A stretch of 64,000 bases of DNA, from contig PMOI01000004.1 in NCBI GenBank assembly GCA_003162475.1, positions 367,728-431,727 of the forward strand. The letters run 5' to 3'. Within the stretch, counting starts at the first letter, position 1. Each line of letters starts with the position of its first letter. Below, piece by piece: positions 59,847 through 64,000 of the stretch. The DNA comes from Acidimicrobiaceae bacterium (lineage in GTDB: Bacteria; Actinomycetota; Acidimicrobiia; Acidimicrobiales; RAAP-2). The notes beneath the pieces were generated by a model. It saw only the letters and a list, made by a program, of their open reading frames with translations. It was not told the origin of the DNA and did not search any database. The translations under genes and the position numbers were made by a program.

Positions 59847-61040
59847 TTGCGATCTCACATGACCGGTGCCCGTCCGCCAGTAGTTATCGAGCTCGACGTC
59901 AAGGGCACTCAGCGCCTGATCTCGCGACTTGCAGTCAGTGAATTAGTGAAGAGGATCTTGCTGCGCCATGTGTCGCTCGCGCTAGCGTGCGTCGCTCTGG
60001 GTGCCGCGTTGATGTCCCAAGCTCCGAGTGCGGGTGCCGCGGCAACAACGGTGCCTTATCCGATGCTCGGCACGAACCTCACTACGGAATACGTTGCTGC
60101 GGGAACGCAACCATCGATCACCGTGACTGCGAGTGATCCCACCGACACTCCCAATACGGGAGTATCAGAGTACCTGTGGGGCCCCCTGCAAGTACCGACG
60201 TCCGGTGAATGTTCCACCCTTACGCTCGCTCAATTTGACATGGAGAGTCCGGGTGTCGGGGTCTATACCTCGATGATCCCTAATTTGTTGGGGACAGTAG
60301 TTAGCGCCAGCGGTCCTGCAACCATCGTCGGCCCTGTCGCCTCAACTGCGGGATGTTATGGGTGGACTACTCCCACAACGGGGACTGCAGAATCAACGTC
60401 ACCCACCACGACAACGACGACCACAGTGCCGGTTGCCGTAAGGACGACCATCACTTGCATGCGCGGAAGGACCACAAAGAAGGTGGAGGCGTTAAGTCCG
60501 AAGTGTCCCCGCGGTTACAAGAGAGCCTCGACAATTTCATGCGTCAGGGGATTAGCGACTAGGAAAGTGACGGCGGTAAGTCCGAAGTGTCCCCGCGGTT
60601 ACAGGGAAAAGAAGAGTGCTCCAAAGTCACCGGTGACCACGACGAGCACGACAATCCCAGCTCCCACGTCGGGCCTGTCCTCGTGTGGGGACTGTGGAGT
60701 CGCGGCATTAATTAATGCTGACCGCGCCACTCTTGGCCTGTCTCCTTTGGCACTGATCAACAATGCCTCCGGTGTGCAACTGAGTGCCCTTCTTTTCGTG
60801 TCAGCTTCCGATGATCCGGGCATAGCGGCGTGGAACATTGCGGCAACTGACACTCCGAGACAAGCCGCTATAGCAGCGGTAGATGCTTGGTGGGCTGAAG
60901 GGCCTGGGTTCGCCGCCGATGGTCACGGTCACTATGACGCGATCGTGAACCCGAACTACACCTCGATCTCCGTCGCAGTTGCGTTCCAACCAGCGGGTAC
61001 GCCACTCGGGCCTTGTTGGGTTGTCGTCGCAGGGCTATAA
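59847..61040 (+). CDS. secreted protein: Cys-containing repeats plus CAP/SCP-like domain
   Basis: Hydrophobic signal, TTTTTT linkers, two C(M/V)RGxxT(K)KV..SPKCPRGY repeats, LINADRATLGLSPLALIN...NPNYTSISVAVAF CAP-like core. Confidence 0.72.
   Translation: MRSHMTGARPPVVIELDVKGTQRLISRLAVSELVKRILLRHVSLALACVALGAALMSQAPSAGAAATTVPYPMLGTNLTTEYVAAGTQPSITVTASDPTDTPNTGVSEYLWGPLQVPTSGECSTLTLAQFDMESPGVGVYTSMIPNLLGTVVSASGPATIVGPVASTAGCYGWTTPTTGTAESTSPTTTTTTTVPVAVRTTITCMRGRTTKKVEALSPKCPRGYKRASTISCVRGLATRKVTAVSPKCPRGYREKKSAPKSPVTTTSTTIPAPTSGLSSCGDCGVAALINADRATLGLSPLALINNASGVQLSALLFVSASDDPGIAAWNIAATDTPRQAAIAAVDAWWAEGPGFAADGHGHYDAIVNPNYTSISVAVAFQPAGTPLGPCWVVVAGL
60488..60603 (+). repeat. 32-bp direct repeat encoding SPKCPRGY module
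   Basis: ggcgttaagtccgaagtgtccccgcggttaca (60488-60519) and ggcggtaagtccgaagtgtccccgcggttaca (60572-60603): one mismatch. Confidence 0.85.
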
Positions 61041-61056
61041 ATGTCTTAGCCGCGTG

Positions 61057-61536
61057 CTACTTGTTCTGCAATTCGCCACGTTTCGAATCAAATGAGTCAG
61101 AACTCGTATCGGTGGATCGACGCCGGGGATTGGTCGAGAGCCACGGCGCGGGGGGTGTGCTCACTACCCGCACTCGGCGCAACGCTTCGTAAGCCGCTCG
61201 AGTTCCCTCCAAAGCGACCTCAATGCGACCTACGCCGCTCACCAGCACCTCGCACTGCGCCCGAAGTTCGGCGATTTCACCGTGAGCGGCCTCGAGCTCG
61301 GCCTTCAACCGGTCCACCTCACTGTCGGCAACGTAGGAACGTCCTCCCCGGAACGGTTCATCCAGAATTTCAAGTCCGGCGTTATCGAGAGCGGTCACGC
61401 TCACGAAGATGCGCTTGTTTTGATCTTCCCGGGGTTCGGGTACCAATACACCGGCCTCGATCAAGCGTCGAAGCGTCCCGTGCGACTTGTGGCACGCCCG
61501 GGCAGCTTCACTGAGGGTGAGCAGTTTCGTATCCAT
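61057..61536 (-). CDS. helix-turn-helix (MerR/excisionase-like) DNA-binding protein with coiled coil
   Basis: LLTLSEAARACHKSHGTLRRLIEAGVLVPEPREDQNKRIFVS followed by helical VDRLKAELEAAHGEIAELRAQ. Confidence 0.75.
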   Translation of the reverse strand: MDTKLLTLSEAARACHKSHGTLRRLIEAGVLVPEPREDQNKRIFVSVTALDNAGLEILDEPFRGGRSYVADSEVDRLKAELEAAHGEIAELRAQCEVLVSGVGRIEVALEGTRAAYEALRRVRVVSTPPAPWLSTNPRRRSTDTSSDSFDSKRGELQNK

Positions 61537-61706
61537 TGGCTAATCATACCAGGCTGCTGTTTGACTGTAAAGCATGCTATTTCCTCCAATTAGATACTCT
61601 TCCAGTGAGTTCATCGGAGAAATGTGGAGGAATTGGGAATTCTTTCGTGTAGATGAGTATACATATGCTACTCTACGCCACAGTAACTTCTAGTGTGAGG
61701 GATGAA

Positions 61707-64000
61707 ATGGCGAATCAGCCGAATGAAGGAAACAGATTTCATGCACAATGGATATGCAAAAGTTTGCTCGTTCCATTCATCTGTGTAGCCATGCTCGCCG
61801 CGGCAATCGGCCTCGCCGCCGCCGCGAACACGGCGGGACCCGGTGACGGTGCCTACGGCGGTTACACCACTCACTACTGGGGTGCCTATGTTCTCGATAC
61901 CACCGACGGCACGCTGTACGGCTACTGCGTCGATCCCGGCAAGGCCAGCCCCGACAACCCCGCGATCACCCACGACACCTACAGCGTCTCCACTGCCTCC
62001 AACGCCTCGGAAGCGGCGCTCGGCTGGCTCGCGACTCAGACGGGCAGTGGCGCACTCGGCCTGAGTGCGGATGACCTCGCTGGCGCAATCTCAATGGTCG
62101 CGTACAACACGTATGGCGGTGGCAGCATCGACGACGGTCCCGTGTCCGCGGCATCGATCAACACCGTCACCAACTTCATCGACAACTATCCCGGTACCTG
62201 GACCATTGGCGCGACGCTCCAGGCCGCGCCCGCGGGTGGGTACGTTGCGGGCACGACCTACACCGGCGAGGTGCACGTTGCGTCCGGCAACGGCAGCGGT
62301 GTCCCTGACGTTCAGATCCTCAGCCCCGCCGTTGGCGGCGCGGGGGAGTTCAGTTCGTTCGCCTGGACAAATGCCACGACGGGGGGTGGCGGCAATGCAT
62401 CCTTCACGTGGACCGACGACAACACCGGTGACTCCTTCTCTGCCAGCTTCACTTCCCGGTACGGCTTGCCTACGGGTCTCGCCGACATCGGTCTGGCTCC
62501 GGCCGGCTCAGGTGGTCAAACGATGTTGCTTGGGATTACTCGCAACAACGCCACCGCCACTGTCAACGGCACAACTGCCACCGGAACCATTGTCGGCGCA
62601 CCTGTCACGGTTTACCTGATTAAGGTGGCATCCGGCGACCCCACGGATACTCCAATCGCTGGCGCTGTCTTCAACATTGCCAGCGCCAGCGGAACTGTGT
62701 TGTACACCGGCGTCACTACTCAGACATCTCCCGTTGAGATCGATACCTTGATCGAGTCAGCCAACAATGGTGAGCCGATGCAACCCGAGACCGTCTACGA
62801 GGTGATCGAGACCGCGGCGCCTCCGGGCTACACGATTCCGACGGACAACGTGACCTCGTTCACGACGCCCGCCAGTGGAGGGACCATGACGGTCACGGTG
62901 GCCGACCCGGCCTCCGTGGTCACGCCGCCGCCTTCTAATACCGCGTCGGTGTACATGATTAAGACGTCGACTACCGATCCCACCGATACCCCGATCGCCG
63001 GCGCGGTGTTCAACCTGGCCGACGGCAGTGGCAACATTCTGGCCACGGGCATCACGAGCGCGACAACTCCCGTGGAGATCGATCAACTCGTGCCCGGCGG
63101 TATGACTGATGGCTCAACCTACGAGCTCATCGAGACGGCGGCTCCCGTCGGTTACTACGTTCCGGTGAACAATGTAACGACGTTCACGATTCCCGCCGGT
63201 GCGACCACTGACGAGGTAATCGCCGCTGACCCTCCCGTCCCAAGCCCCACCGTCGTGACGCAGGTCACTTCGGACAGCGGACTGCCGGGCACGGTGTTGA
63301 GCGACGTCGTCACGGTTTCGGGCGACGACGGAGAGCCCGGCGTGATCCTCGCAACGTTGTACGGCCCGGTGGCGCCTTCCGCCACCGGACGTTGCAACGA
63401 TCTGACGCTCGCCCAGTGGGAAGCGGGAGCGACCCAGACATTCACCACCGACATAACGGGCGACGGCACCTATACCCTCACCGGCCCGACCGCCGCGTCG
63501 GCGGGTTGCTACGGCTGGAGCGACACGATCACCCTGACCCCTTCAAGCACCACGGGCTCATCCCCACCCACCTCACCCACTGAATCGACCGCCATTACCG
63601 TGCCGGTCTACTTCATCAAGGCGTCGTCGACTGACCCCACGGATACCCCGATCGCTGGCGCAGTCTTCTCCTTGGCCGACTCGAGTGGTGACATTCTGGC
63701 GACGGACATTACGAGCGCGACGACACCCGTGGAGATCGATCAACTCGTGTCGGGAGGAATGCCCGAAGGTGCGACCTACGAGCTCATCGAAACCCAGGCT
63801 CCTCCCGGCTACTACGTTCCAACCGGCGATGTGACGACGTTCACGGTGCCGATGGACGCGAGCGCCTACACGGTGCTCACTATGGCGCCCACGACGGCGA
63901 TCGCCCCCAGCCCCAACAATGGGGTACGCCCCACCGGCCAACTCTTCGCCGTCAGCTGTCCGAGCGCCACGACGTGCATCGCCGTGGGCATTGACGACTC
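61707..64000 (+). CDS. large secreted surface protein with SpaA/prealbumin-like repeats (continues past window)
   Basis: Missing from ORF track because it has no stop in the window. ATG 61707: MANQPNEGNRFHAQWICKSLLVPFICVAMLAAAIGLAAAANTAGPGDGAYGGYTTHYWGAYVLDTTDGTLYGYCVDPGK...; three repeats VY(L/M/F)IK..(S/T)(G/T)DPTDTPIAGAVF...PVEID...YE(V/L)IET.AP.GY. Confidence 0.85.
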   Translation, partial: MANQPNEGNRFHAQWICKSLLVPFICVAMLAAAIGLAAAANTAGPGDGAYGGYTTHYWGAYVLDTTDGTLYGYCVDPGKASPDNPAITHDTYSVSTASNASEAALGWLATQTGSGALGLSADDLAGAISMVAYNTYGGGSIDDGPVSAASINTVTNFIDNYPGTWTIGATLQAAPAGGYVAGTTYTGEVHVASGNGSGVPDVQILSPAVGGAGEFSSFAWTNATTGGGGNASFTWTDDNTGDSFSASFTSRYGLPTGLADIGLAPAGSGGQTMLLGITRNNATATVNGTTATGTIVGAPVTVYLIKVASGDPTDTPIAGAVFNIASASGTVLYTGVTTQTSPVEIDTLIESANNGEPMQPETVYEVIETAAPPGYTIPTDNVTSFTTPASGGTMTVTVADPASVVTPPPSNTASVYMIKTSTTDPTDTPIAGAVFNLADGSGNILATGITSATTPVEIDQLVPGGMTDGSTYELIETAAPVGYYVPVNNVTTFTIPAGATTDEVIAADPPVPSPTVVTQVTSDSGLPGTVLSDVVTVSGDDGEPGVILATLYGPVAPSATGRCNDLTLAQWEAGATQTFTTDITGDGTYTLTGPTAASAGCYGWSDTITLTPSSTTGSSPPTSPTESTAITVPVYFIKASSTDPTDTPIAGAVFSLADSSGDILATDITSATTPVEIDQLVSGGMPEGATYELIETQAPPGYYVPTGDVTTFTVPMDASAYTVLTMAPTTAIAPSPNNGVRPTGQLFAVSCPSATTCIAVGIDD

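Noticed and set aside
1-64000. Integrase, transposase or CRISPR array
   Set aside because: No ORF translation shows a tyrosine/serine recombinase or DDE transposase signature, and no regularly spaced repeat-spacer array was seen; degenerate remnants cannot be excluded by eye.

Overview
This is a high-GC, actinobacterial-looking chromosomal window with a mosaic structure. From left to right it contains: (i) the ACT-domain N-terminus of a probable malic enzyme; (ii) a catabolic cluster at about 1.2-14.9 kb (FAD/Fe-S oxidase, FAH-family hydrolase, DapA-family aldolase, amino-acid ABC transporter, IclR regulator, MDR dehydrogenase, HemL-type aminotransferase, D-threonine aldolase/D-serine dehydratase-like enzyme, RidA); (iii) an MBL hydrolase, a fused acyl-CoA carboxyltransferase and an HD-GYP protein at 15-20 kb; (iv) a second catabolic cluster at 20.6-30 kb (DhaKL, threonine aldolase, tungsten-type AOR, aldo/keto reductase, cyclase, APC permease, LysR); (v) DUF4238, PadR-ABC-FtsX and Abi-type genes at 31-38 kb; (vi) secreted G1-type peptidase and small accessory ORFs at 39-44.5 kb; (vii) a defence/mobile segment at 44.6-59.3 kb (type I RM HsdRMS, two PD-(D/E)XK-like nuclease candidates, a MobF/TrwC relaxase, and a fused AAA-ATPase + TOPRIM/DUF4435-like protein resembling merged PARIS/OLD); (viii) secreted CAP and SpaA-repeat surface proteins at 59.8-64 kb. 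The most striking signal is a series of at least seven same-orientation 3' half-tRNA-Lys fragments (anticodon loop to acceptor end) at about 1.2, 14.9, 18.0, 20.3, 31.1, 32.7 and 37.0 kb. Several are followed at a constant distance by conserved flanking motifs. They separate the metabolic modules and look like serial integration scars, although no integrase is visible. All assignments come from reading the sequence and the supplied ORF translations; no database search was run.
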